Of a stretch of DNA of 64,000 nt, positions 49,961 through 60,654 are shown one piece after another. The notes below the pieces were generated by a model. The model saw nothing but the letters and a program-made list of their open reading frames with translations. It made no database searches and was not told the origin of the DNA. The stretch is taken from contig CP093831.1 in assembly GCA_033063855.1 (NCBI GenBank), positions 8,370,001 through 8,434,000 of the forward strand, given 5' to 3'. The position numbers were made by a program, and so were the translations under genes. The stretch's first letter is position 1; each line of letters opens with the position of its first letter. Origin of the DNA: Smittia aterrima. Taxonomy: Eukaryota; Arthropoda; Insecta; Diptera; Chironomidae.

Positions 49961-51613
49961 ATGAATTTCAAAGTCGTAATTTTCATCTCTTGCATTTCGG
50001 TTTCACTTTCTGATGAATTCCATCATAAGCAAAGTGACTCTGGTGTCAAAGTTCTCAGTGTCATGGAAGCTCCAATTTCGTTTTGGAAGGACAGAGCTCA
50101 GAAAGAGCTTGCATCAATTCTAAGAAAGGATCTGAACACGAACAAGGCCAAAAATGTAATTTTCTTCATCGGCGATGGAATGAGCTTGCCAACGGTGTCA
50201 TCGACAAGAATGTTGTTGGGCAAGGAAGAGAACGAGCTTTCATTCGAAAAATTCTCTCATTATGGGCTAAGTCATACTTATTGCATCGACAAACAAGTTC
50301 CAGACTCAGCATGCACAGCAACTGCTTATTTAAGTGGAGTCAAAACTAACTATCGGTCGATCAACGTCAACGCAAACGTTAAAAGCTCTCATTGTGAAGT
50401 GAACGAAGACGATTTGGTTTATTCAATTGCGAAATGGGCTCAAGATGCTTCAAAAGGAACAGGAATCGTGACGACGACAAGAATAACTCATGCATCACCA
50501 GCAGGAGTTTACGCAAACATTCCTCATAGAGATTGGGAATATAACAAAGCCGTAAATGATGCCTGCAAAAATGCAGAAACTGTCAATATCAATGATATTG
50601 CTTACCAACTTGTTCACGGAGGAATCGGAAGCAAATTGAAAGTAGCTCTTGGTGGAGGAAGAAGAAACTTCTTAAACACAACAATCATTGATGAAGAAGG
50701 TAAAGCAGGATATCGAACTGACGGTAGAAACCTAATCGATGAGTGGTTAAGCGATAAAAGTGAGAAAGGCAAAGCGAAATACATTTCTCACCAGCAGCAG
50801 CTAAGAGAGCTTGATCTGGAGAAAACTGATTACTTGCTCGGACTTTTTGAGAGCGATCATTGCATGTACAACTTGGATATTGAGAACGCTAATCTACAAG
50901 ATCAAGAACCTTCGCTAACTGACATGACAGTCGCAGCTATTAAAATGCTTCAAAAAGAAGAAAATGGATATTTCCTATTTGTCGAAGGAGGCAGGATCGA
51001 CATGGCTCATCACGATAACAGAGTTCACAAAGCTTTAGAAGAAACTAAAGAGTTTTCCAAAGCAATTGATGTCGCGAGAAAAATGACGAACGAAGCTGAC
51101 ACTTTGATTGTTGTGTCAGCTGATCACAGTCATGTGACTACTTATGGTGGTCAAGCAGATAGGGGAAGCAACATTCTAGGATTTGGAGGAATCAGCGACC
51201 AAGATGGACTTCCTTATGAAACGTTCAGTTATGCGAACGGCCCTGGAGCCAATGCTGCATATGAAAGTGGATCAAATAAAAGAGTTGATCGTTCTACTCT
51301 CGATCTTAAAAATCCTAGTCGAACAGCTGCAGCCACAGTTCAGCTTTCGTCTGAAAGTCACGCTGGCGATGATGTTGGAGTCTGGGCCTCTGGTCCTTGG
51401 TCTCATTTATTCACTGGAAGTTACGAACAAAGTTTTCTTCCGATGTTAATGGCTCGTTCAGCTCAAATTGGAGCGTTTGAACCAAAGGAAGTTATCGACG
51501 CCGATGATGAATCTACGAGCACTCCGATATCTCCCACGACCTCATCTGCAAGCTTCACAGACATTTCATTTCTCTGTTTGATAGCAACTTTGTGTATGAG
51601 AAAGTTTCTTTAA
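49961..51613 (+). CDS. Intronless alkaline phosphatase AP6
   Basis: One uninterrupted 550-codon frame. The signal peptide is MNFKVVIFISCISVSLS. Motifs: FFIGDGMS (Asp about 72), Ser about 116 in VPDSACTATAYLSG, THASPAGVYAN, FLFVEGGRIDMAHH (Met replaces the first His), SADHSH (Ser for the usual Thr), HAGDDVGVWASGPWSHLFTG (Asp for Glu). The C-terminus has an acidic/Ser-Thr-rich stretch (DADDESTSTPISPTTS) then a hydrophobic ISFLCLIATLC, so a GPI signal or membrane tail is likely. All five relatives upstream carry introns, so introns were lost here, either by retrocopying or by recombination with cDNA. AATAAA is at 51631-51636. No frame damage, so it is presumed functional. Confidence 0.94.
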   Translation: MNFKVVIFISCISVSLSDEFHHKQSDSGVKVLSVMEAPISFWKDRAQKELASILRKDLNTNKAKNVIFFIGDGMSLPTVSSTRMLLGKEENELSFEKFSHYGLSHTYCIDKQVPDSACTATAYLSGVKTNYRSINVNANVKSSHCEVNEDDLVYSIAKWAQDASKGTGIVTTTRITHASPAGVYANIPHRDWEYNKAVNDACKNAETVNINDIAYQLVHGGIGSKLKVALGGGRRNFLNTTIIDEEGKAGYRTDGRNLIDEWLSDKSEKGKAKYISHQQQLRELDLEKTDYLLGLFESDHCMYNLDIENANLQDQEPSLTDMTVAAIKMLQKEENGYFLFVEGGRIDMAHHDNRVHKALEETKEFSKAIDVARKMTNEADTLIVVSADHSHVTTYGGQADRGSNILGFGGISDQDGLPYETFSYANGPGANAAYESGSNKRVDRSTLDLKNPSRTAAATVQLSSESHAGDDVGVWASGPWSHLFTGSYEQSFLPMLMARSAQIGAFEPKEVIDADDESTSTPISPTTSSASFTDISFLCLIATLCMRKFL

Positions 51614-52170
51614 TTTTTTTATTATTTACAAATAAATTATATTTTTTACAACCAAAATTGATATCACAACTTGTTCATGTTCTTTGTTAGGAGGCTTGTC
51701 TTAATAGCTAAAATTGATAAGAGGTTTAGTAAAGGCAATCGACTTTACCTTGAGTCGAGTTGTTCAAGTGTCTAGAGTTTTATTTTTTATCGCAAAAATT
51801 TTCGTTTCGGGCTAGCACGAGACTATCATTGTTTGTGAGTTTCCAAATGATAGCAATGGTTACACGTGAACTTTTTCATTTGGCTGACAAAGAGCCGTGC
51901 AAATATTTTTATCGTTTAATATAAAGTGTTACTCGGCATCTCTTGTTATCTCCATGAAATATTCACATGTCTCTTTATTTGCTGATGAATGTTAGTGCAA
52001 ATTGAAAACAATTCAAGTTGTACGAAGATCATTGGCACTTCTGCTATTTATATTTTAGATAAGAACTCAAGTAAAGTTTACTCGTGCTAGTCTCGTGTGA
52101 TTCAAACGACTTGTTGAGTAAACAAGAAGTTTTCTGATCAATCTATCATTGCCTCAAGTTGAAAAGCAAA
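51614..52170. other. Gap between AP6 and the polycystin-like gene
   Basis: 557 bp. It starts with the AP6 polyadenylation signal. Near the right end TATTTATATT (52045-52054) is a possible TATA box for the next gene, about 120 bp before its ATG. Nothing else recognised. Confidence 0.5.
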
Positions 52171-55100
52171 ATGTTTTATCACAATTTGTTTGTTTTTCTT
52201 TGTTTGATTTCACCGACATTTGTTCGATCAATTTGCAATAACGATTGGTGTAACCAGCAAGGAGTTTGTAGAGAACAGAAAGGATTCAAGTTCTGCGAGT
52301 GCGTTCGTGGATTTTCAGGAGATCGATGTGAGATTGTGAAGAATTTCTGTGATGATAATAAATGTTCTCAAGGTTCGACTTGCATGTGAGAATAATTCAG
52401 TTTGTTTCATCTTTTACGATTTTATTATTTTCCTTTTAATTCAAAGAAACTTTCCTGGCAACTTTAACTGCATTTGCAAAAAGAAAAATGAGTTTGCAAA
52501 CTGCTCAGAAGCTCTGCCTGACAACGAAACACCGCCGCAAAATATTTATCTTCTCTTTCAACCAATCGCTCACTTGAATGAGCCTCATGAGTTTTTAATT
52601 GTCATCGAGCGTCTGGGAAACGTCAACTCAACGATTGAAATTTCGACATCAAAATATGTCTTAATGAACACGCAGATATCTGAGACTGAATATCGAATGT
52701 TTAAGCGAGTAACAAAAGCTCAATTGAGAAACGTCATGAAGCGAATGAAACTTCCTAACTTTGAATTGTTCAGTGACGAAATATATTTTGCTTCCTTCAC
52801 TGACGTTTTATCATCACTCGGCAATCAAACAATCAAGTTCCTCGTTATTCGACGTAAAAATGTTTCAACTGAGAAGACAAAAATATTTCATCTTTACAAT
52901 TTCGATCTCACGGTTTACAAGAGAGACGATTACTGCAATCCTGAGATCAGCCATGATTTGTGTGAAAGCTCACACTCTCCACGAGAAGTCCAACTAAACG
53001 ACTATTCAGTCTTCAAACCAATAGTTAAGAGAAGTTGCGGACACCAATCGTTGTTAAGCTATGACTGGGAGATTAACCATTATGTGCAACATCGATCAAT
53101 GAACAATTTACCAGAAGCGAATCAGAGCTTACTTCGACTCTTGCCGTACAGTCTGGAATTCGATGACCTTGATGACACTTTTTCAGGATTATATATGATC
53201 CAGCTTTCCGTGTATGAGTACAATAGCAAGAAACTTTTGAATGGAAAGTCGATTTGGAAATGTTTTGTCTATGTAAACGTTCCTTTTCCAAAAGCTCTGA
53301 TAAAAGGAGGTGAATCTCGTAAAGTTTTTGAAGGTCAGAAGTTCATTCTGGACGCTAGGGAATCGGTTGATGAAGGAACAGCTTTCAAAGATCGACCACT
53401 CAGATATTTTTGGAATTGCTCGTCGACGACAGATTTTTGTAAAAGCTTTAAAAGCTCAGGTTAGTATAAGCTTTCAATATAAACTTTAATTAAAAATATG
53501 TTTCTCTAGCATCAATTGTACAAATTCCTGGAAAAACTTTCAAAGCTGGCGAATATGCAACATTTGTTTTGAAATCAACGTCAAAGAGAAATAATTTAAA
53601 TTCCTTCGCCACTCAACGAATCGATTTTGTTTCGGCGCAGCCGCTTTACCTTTGGATATCATGCGTGAAAAACTGTAGATCGTTTGTTGTAATTCACGAA
53701 ACGTTTCATGTTCAAGTTAAATGTGAGGATTGTGAATCGAAAATCCAGATCACTGAATGGACTTTAAATGAAAAAGTTATTAGTCACTCATCTCGAGCTG
53801 TGATTCTGCCAAATAGTCTTAACTCCATCAAAAACATTCTGAAAGTTACTGTTAAGCAAAATGATCGAATAGGCGAGACATCCATGACAATTTTTCCTGA
53901 GGAAATTCCAAATGCTCTCTGTCGCATAACTCCAACTAAAGGAATTGAGTTCGAAACAGTTTTCACAATTCAATGTGATGCAATAGCGACAAAATTGTTC
54001 GAAGTGTATCAGCAAAATATTTTAATTTCAAAATTTTATTCCAATTTGTTTGAAGTCAGATTATTGAAAACGAATGCGATTAAAGTTAAAATCGTAAACA
54101 CTGAGCGTGCAGAGCAAGAGGTCGAAATAGCTGTCAATGTTCAGAAACTTTCTATCAAGAATGTGACAAGTTTCCTTATCGAGGGCCTAGAGCATCCATC
54201 ACTTGAACAGCTTGTCACATCAAACGATTTTCCATCAGCTGCGAATATGATTCATCTGGCAGTTGAAGCTATGGCAACAGAAGAAAATGATTTAACCTCC
54301 ACAATAATATCTGCGCTTAGCGAAGTTCCTTTGGGTAACAGCGAATCCTTGATAATTATGTCTCACCTTCTGGCAAAATTCTGCAAGAAAATGCCAACAG
54401 ATCATCTTCAAAGAATGCAAATAGGAAGAATTCTTGAAGGAATTGCAAGTGAACTGGCTCATACTTCAATGTTTTCATTTGAAGAAGCAAAAGAAATGAC
54501 GAGAAACTTGCTGTCGATCGCAACAAATTTATCATCGACTCTTCCGATAATGGAAAGTCAGCAAATCGAACAAACATTGATCAACGAACGATTCGATATC
54601 TACGATGACTATGAAGAATTTGATCCTGAGATCGTCGATAAAATGAACCACATTTCGTCTGTTGGAAATCAAATTGAGTCAACGATGATGTCAATTATGA
54701 GAATGTTGTCGACATTTCTTGAACCGACAGAGCCAGCAATTGAAATTGAATCGAACGGTGCAAAGATTATCGTCGCAGCTAAAGATTTTGAAGAGTTTAG
54801 TGATAAAGAAATAATAATAGTTCACGAAACTGCTGTCGAGTTAATCGCAAACAATTTATCTTCGATTATCAAGACAGGAGTGATCAGCTTTTTATCGGAA
54901 AATCCATTTTGGTTTGATGGATCCAAAAATGAAATTCGTTCTAACTTTCTTGCGATTGCAATTAGCAACGAAGAAGATGAAAACATTTTTAAAAATTCAT
55001 TAAAAGAAATCAAAATATCTCCAAAATTTCCTAAATCTATCTCTGACAAAGAATTTAAAGAAGAAGCGAAGCCAATTGTTTGTGTAGAGACATCAAACGA

Positions 55101-56307
55101 CATGCCAACTATCAAAGTAAAGGTCACATCGTCATCAGTCCTACAAATTGATTTTAAAGTCGCTCCCAATCGAAGTTTGAAATATTTTTCTCAATTCAAC
55201 GAACGTCCATTGTTCAAAGACTTTAAACTGAATCCGTCAGAGGTGAAAGTCATCAATAGTTCAACGAAGTTAAAAGTTGAAACAAGAGAAAATGTTGGAA
55301 ACTTTTACATTGCATTTCTAGCGACAGATGAAGGGAAATGCACAAATTTAACGATAGAACTTCAAGAGCTGTCGTGCAACTTTTGGGACAACAAACAAGC
55401 AGCATGGAGTTCTAAACATTGCAGAATAACAAGAGTTGACAGTCCAACGAGCTTTGACTGTCTCTGCGAAAAATTAGGAAGCTTCACTGCGAGTGTAAAA
55501 ACTCTTCGTGTGGTGCTGGAATCGGAGAGGAAAATTCGTGATTCGCTAGAGCGGAATTTTGTCGTTCTTTTCTTCAATTTTCTGATGATTTCAGTTTTCG
55601 CTGGGATTTCAGTTTTCCTGCATTGGAGAAAAAAGTCGAAGAGAAAACTTATTCATTTGCAAAGCAATCATCCGAATTACAGTCATCGATACATTGTCAC
55701 AATAACTTCAGAAGTTTCGCCATCATCGCTCGACGTCAGTTTGGAAATTATCGGGGAAAGTGGAACATCAGGACCAATTTGGTTGAATGAAGGTGATTCA
55801 GAGCTTATCCAGCATTTGCTCATTAAAACAAAAGACGATTTAGGAGAAATCATTAAAATAATTGTTTGGATCAAACCTGCTCGTTATGAAAGTTCCTGGA
55901 ATTGCGAAAGTATTTTCATTCAAGATCAAAGTAACAAATCGTGGATGTTCGAGATTGAAAAAGTTTTGAAGCTCTCCAACGAAAAGAATGACATCCTTCG
56001 AGTTCTTTTCCCGATTCGTTACGAAAGCAAGAGCGAATTGTTCAGAAGAAATATCCGACACAGCTTTAGATCAAGTTTCTTTGGATCGACCCTTCGTGAG
56101 AAACTAAAACTTCTTCTCAACTACATTTTCGTTTTGATGATTGCTGGAAGCTTTAGTTGTTTTCTATTAGGCCCAACAAACTGGAAAACTGTTGAAGAAG
56201 AACAAACTACTTACGACGAATTGAAATTGAATGAGGTTTTAGAGAAATCATTGATTATTTTTATTGTAACAGTTCCAACGTTTGCGATTGTAAATTATTA
56301 TATTTAA
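52171..56307 (+). CDS. Polycystin-1/REJ-like membrane protein, shortened after PLAT domain
   Basis: Exons 52171-52385, 52447-53459, 53510-56307; 1341 residues. Order: signal peptide (MFYHNLFVFLCLISPTFVRS); two EGF modules (about 22-92, second split by the first intron); REJ-like region with FILDARESVDEG and YFWNC (about 360-405); long GAIN/REJ-type stalk; degenerate GPS (about 1030-1065, CNFWDNKQAAW ... SFDCLCEKLGSFTA); TM1 (about 1092-1115); PLAT domain (about 1137-1233, from YIVTITSEVSPSSLDVSLEI); TM2 (about 1281-1297); TM3 (about 1323-1341), ending right after it. Polycystin-1 proteins have eleven TM helices; eight are missing, as is the ion-channel-like part. The sequence ends with a clean stop and there is no further open frame before the next gene. 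Likely a surface protein with an adhesive ectodomain and a cytoplasmic PLAT module; ligand unknown. Confidence 0.85.
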
Positions 56308-56339
56308 AATATCTTCACTTGAATCCAGCATTACAGTTA

Positions 56340-56663
56340 TTATCCCTTTAAAGGCTTGCAGACAGGACAATCGCTTCGATTACAGTTCTTCCAATGGTTG
56401 AGAATTTGGCGTGATGATGAGCAATGAGTACGAGGACAGTTCTTCCCAAGATTACAAATCGTCAAATGATTGAGAACATCTTTCATGGTTCGACAGTGCT
56501 GAAGAGTACAAGTGTCGTTCTCTCGCCTCATGCATTTATGAGCATGAAGCAATAAAACGAGCTGTTGTTGAATCAACTTTCGTTTCTCATGATCCGCCAC
56601 AAGAGGATGATTCCCTTCAATTTGGTTGTTGAAATTTCCAGGAGAATTGTTCATTTGATTCAT
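56340..56663 (-). CDS. Stand-alone TAZ1 domain protein (CBP/p300-type zinc finger)
   Basis: Single exon, 107 residues, with an in-frame stop two codons before the ATG, so the start is firm. After about 25 polar residues it runs EKRKLIQQQLVLLLHAHKC, the start of the CBP/p300 TAZ1 domain, followed by HCRTMKDVLNHLTIC, HCSSSRQILNHWKNC and SDCPVCKPLKG. All three His-Cys-Cys-Cys zinc sites are present (H...C...C..C type), so it should fold. In CBP/p300 TAZ1 binds transactivation domains of factors such as HIF-1 and STAT2, but those proteins exceed 2000 residues with acetyltransferase and bromodomains, none of which is here. A possible role is competitor or adaptor for such activators; this is inference. 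Tail-to-tail with the polycystin-like gene, 32 bp between stops. Confidence 0.9.
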   Translation of the reverse strand: MNQMNNSPGNFNNQIEGNHPLVADHEKRKLIQQQLVLLLHAHKCMRRENDTCTLQHCRTMKDVLNHLTICNLGKNCPRTHCSSSRQILNHWKNCNRSDCPVCKPLKG

Positions 56664-57261
56664 TTTTTAAAATTTAAGGAGAATCTTTTCTACTTTCTGG
56701 AATGTTCCTTGAGAATTGAAACTAACTGTTTATTTAACGACTCGAGGTTTACACTTTGGCTATTGACACTCTACTGATAATTCTTGGCTTTTCTACCTTT
56801 CTGTTGCAAAGGTTTTCGATATTCAACTAAGTTTTATTTATTGAAGTTTAATTGCAGTCACAAAACAATTAACTGAGACCGATAATTTGGGTTTATATCC
56901 CTTAAAACCTTTTTTCTGCAGCGACTTTAGGGCGGTAAAGATGTAAATGCATTTAAGGCGGAATAGCCGAAAGAATGCAATAAACGTTGTCTCGGTCGGT
57001 TTCTCCTTAATTGTGGAGAAACCTTATCATAAATGAATCACTTTTATCGGCTCATTATAGCTTTCTTCTTGCTGTTAACATTAATAGTGCAGGAGTGTTA
57101 TTTCGTGCAATTAATAGATGTGAGCTACGTCCATCTATTGAGAACTTCGCGAAACACTCGGAACGACAAAGCTTAAATTCCGAAAGCTAAGGAAATATTT
57201 GCTCACTTTCAGTTTGCTCAGTCCAAGAAATTTGTTATCAGAACTCAATTAAGTTTTAATC
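56664..57261. promoter_or_regulatory. Shared divergent promoter region of TAZ1 protein and VPS29
   Basis: About 600 bp between two start codons on opposite strands. It must contain both promoters. A TCAGTA initiator-like motif on the minus strand lies near 56770-56775. The centre (56915-57005) is relatively GC-rich for this window. No gene inside. Confidence 0.45.
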
Positions 57262-57995
57262 ATGGTAAATACAATCGATTCTCATCTGTCTTTTTAAATT
57301 GATGAATTCATTTTATTTGTCTTCAGCTCGTTTTGGTTTTAGGCGATTTGCATATCCCGTTCAGGTAAAAAATGAAAAAACTTCGAGTCGACGAAAATTA
57401 TGTTTTTGTTTTGCAATTTTTCAGATCTCAATCGATCCCTAGCAAATTCAAGAAGCTTCTTGTGCCGGGCCGTATTCATCACATTCTAGTTACTGGAAAT
57501 TTATGCACCAAAGAGTCTTTTGATTATCTAAAGAGTTTGGCAAGCGACGTTCATGTTGTTAGAGGCGATTGCGATGATGTAGCTTAATTTTATCAGAGAC
57601 TTCGCAGTCAATTGCTAATAATCTATTTTTTGTTGTAGAATCTTAACTATCCTGAGCAGAAAGTAGTAACTGTAGGCCAATTCCGAATTGGATTGTGTCA
57701 TGGTCATCAGATTGTTCCTTGGGGATCACCGGATGCTCTTGCGCTAATTCAACGACAACTTGATGTTGACATCCTTATTTCAGGACACACTCATAAGTTT
57801 GAAGCCTACGAACATGAAAATAAGTTTTACATCAACCCTGGCTCAGCCACGGGAGCGTTCAGTGCTTTAGACACTAATGTCATTCCATCTTTCGTCTTGA
57901 TGGACATTCAATCGTCAACTGTCGTCACTTACGTTTATCAACTCGATACTACAACGCAAGAAGTCAAAGTGGAACGAATCGAGTATAAAAAATGA
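57262..57995 (+). CDS. Vps29: VPS29, retromer subunit
   Basis: Exons 57262-57264 (ATG only), 57327-57364, 57425-57578, 57639-57995; 183 residues against 182 in human. It begins MLVLVLGDLHIPFRSQSIPS and contains TGNLCTKESFDYLKSLASDV, RGDCDDNLNYPEQKVVTVGQ, HGHQIVPWGSPDAL, DILISGHTHKFEAYEHENKF and INPGSATGAFSALDTNVIPS. The fold is a metallophosphoesterase, used in retromer as a scaffold holding VPS35 and not as an enzyme; retromer recycles cargo from endosomes to Golgi or plasma membrane. The first coding exon holds only the initiator Met, a placement known for VPS29 in other animals. The VPS29 donor after DCDD is GTAGCT, weaker than usual. Confidence 0.97.
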
Positions 57996-58569
57996 ATCTT
58001 TATTTGTATCTTTATATTTATGCGAATCCTATTAATCTACATTGATGTCGACGACTTCTTTAGAGCAGGTCAGGGAAATTGAGGTTACTTGCAAGAGAAA
58101 TCGTCTTCAATATAACCCGCGAGAACTCTAATCCTTACTTTGCCTGTTTCTAAAAATGGAACGAGCAAATAAAAAAACAACTTTCGTTTAAGTGCATATA
58201 TTTCAACTCTACCCGAGAGAAATCTGTTTATTAAAATAATTATGAGATAAATTGATATAAAAATATAGAAATGTGTTTGATCAACGAATGAATGAAAGAT
58301 AATTTGATTTTGCTTTGCTCCGATGTTTTGACAGCTTCAAGGTCTTTGACTTCCAATCTTGAACTTCGTTGGTTTAATTCGAATGACTTTTTCTATCGTA
58401 AATTTAATTTATGCTAACAAAAAGTATTGTAACTTCTTTTCATGATGCTCTTTTAGGCTTTTTCGATAACTTTTCTCAGAAAATATTGTTTTTCAACCGA
58501 ATGCTTTAACATTTTCACATCAACTCGTGATTCATGACAAACGAATGCATGATCTTATAAGACGATTAA
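57996..58569. other. Convergent 3' region of VPS29 and chemosensory protein
   Basis: 574 bp between the stop codons of two converging genes. AT-rich, with several AATAAA-like signals on both strands. No open frame of interest and no RNA gene recognised. Confidence 0.5.
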
Positions 58570-60654
58570 TTATCCAGTTCCCGTGATTATTTCAAGAGTT
58601 GATCGGAACATTCCGGCAAAGCCGGCGACTACTTTTTCTGTCGTGTCGAGGAGTTTGTTGATCGAACGATTGATTGGCCCATTGGGTCGAGGTGCAAAGA
58701 TGTTGTCGATCGGAGGGAAAAGTGGTTGAAATTGCTGAATAAAAAAAAGATTAAAGAGATTACTTAGACATTTGGTTGCTAATCAATGTCAAGAATATTG
58801 ACATTGAAGTAAATTAAAAGACATAAACCAGGGATTTCATGTGAAATTTTGTTTCATGATCTTAACTTACAGGTCGAGCTGTCGTTGGAGTAGCTGCTCT
58901 GTTCGTCACCATCACTGGATCTCTGTAAACTGAAGCTCTTACTGATGGTTGTGTTGTTCTTAGAGGAGCGCGACTTAGAGTTACAGGACGTTGAGTTGTA
59001 GTTCTTGTGGTTGAAGTGATCCACGTCGATGGAATTCTAGTTCTTTCGGTTGGAAGATCATTTGGACTTCGTCGAATACCTGAATCGTCGAGCCCTGGAC
59101 TTCGTCGAACGTTTTGTTGTGTCGCTACATTGGGATCGTCTGCTGAAGGTTGTCTCGTGGTTTTTCGATAAATTTGCACATTTGACGGCTCTGAAAGGTT
59201 CAGTTTATCATTCGAGCTTCCGGTCACCGGAATAGAAAATAATTTCATTTTACCTTCATCTCTATCAATGACTTCTTGTGGAATTGGCGGGCGAGGCTTC
59301 ACAGCGTTTTGCTCATCGAACCAGTTTTCAAAATTTCTTGTATATTCACCAGTTGGATCATATCTCTCAGCTAAAGCAGTGTAGATGATTGGATGTTGAT
59401 AATAAAGCCGAGTGATGACGTCAAGCGATTTTGATTTCTGAACTTTCGTACAACTAGCACATCTCGTTCTGAGAGCTTCTGGTAGAACCCCTGAAGAAGG
59501 AAGAATTATATTCTGAATTAAAATCAAATGACAGTCTTCACAACATCTCGCGATTTAGTATCTCGAAGGTGACACTTAAACTTGAATAGCTTCAGGCTGC
59601 TGAAGACAAAGCACAAAAAAGCTTTCAAATCGTCAACTGCGCATCAAAAATAAACAAGTTTCTTCTATTGATAAAAGCCATCGGTTGTTCCAGATATTTC
59701 TGCGCAACATTTAAAGATCGCAATTGTCAATGGGGCGTTTTTCTCATTAGCATTTATACAAAGAAGATTTCAATGGATGCTCAACGTGTGATTAAGATTA
59801 TTGGCAGTGAACTGTTGATTAGTTTCGGGAACGTGCGAGCAATTTACTCAGAAAATTATTTAAATGTTATCTTGATTCGTTGAGCTTTGTGAGTATAAAA
59901 AATGAAATGAGCGAGCTTCAAGAACAATCTTTAAGTAGGACAAGGAATGAAAGTTGATCTGTAACAGATCTTGATTGGAAACTAGGAAATATTCCAAGCT
60001 CAAGTCGCACGCTAGTCACTTTGTCACTACTCGACCTTGATCAGCTTGAAATTCAAGTAAACTTAAGAGATCTCCGACAATCGCTATCCAAGCTTCTGTT
60101 GATCTTATTCGTCATTACTTTCTTGGCCAAGCAACGAAAAAAAAAAGACTTCGTCAACAATGAAGTCAAGCATTTATCTGTTCAATGGCCTAAATGGTTG
60201 CGAAAAATTATTTATTTGCATAAGAAAATCTCACGGATTGAATTTCGTTTGTGGATTTTTATTGCTTTTTAAAATGGGAGGAATTAAAATAGCAAAGCGT
60301 TCAAGGAACGTAAACGATGTATTTTTATTAGACTAGCAAAAACTTTCTTGTTTAACTCAAGGAATTAGCGAAGAGATAACTTCTCTAGCCTTGATCAAAA
60401 TCATTTCCGTTGATCAACAACAAGTTGTTGTCAACAACACTGGACTTACTCTTCAGGTCTTTTCCTTCGGGAGGACACGGCTTCTTGTCGAGAAGACAGT
60501 CAACGTAATTATTCAGTAATCGCGCACTTCGAAAAATCAAGTTAACATCAAGATTGTCATAACGACGACTGTAATAATTATTTTCGCTGGTCTGAGCCAA
60601 CGAAGACGTAAAGCTCGATAAAAGGGCGAAGAAGAAAACTAAAATCGTTTTCAT
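58570..60654 (-). CDS. Chemosensory protein (OS-D/A10 family) with long C-terminal tail
   Basis: Minus-strand exons 60654-60450, 59490-59254, 59190-58871, 58734-58570; 308 residues. The signal peptide is MKTILVFFFALLSSFTSSLA. The CSP domain carries RYDNLDVNLIFRSARLLNNY, four Cys in C-x6-C ... C-x2-C (CLLDKKPC, CASC), GKDLKRVLPEALRT and YDPTGEYTRNFENWF. The intron after DLK (phase 1) is the conserved CSP intron position. Ordinary CSPs are about 110-130 residues; this one adds about 180 residues rich in Thr, Arg, Pro and Ser (TTRTTTQRPVT, RTTQPSVR), ending in a hydrophobic/amphipathic segment. The 63 bp intron at 59191-59253 is open and divisible by three, so its retention would also give a full protein (329 residues). 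CSPs bind small hydrophobic ligands in extracellular fluids; the tail might be glycosylated or cuticle-bound (inference). Confidence 0.88.
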
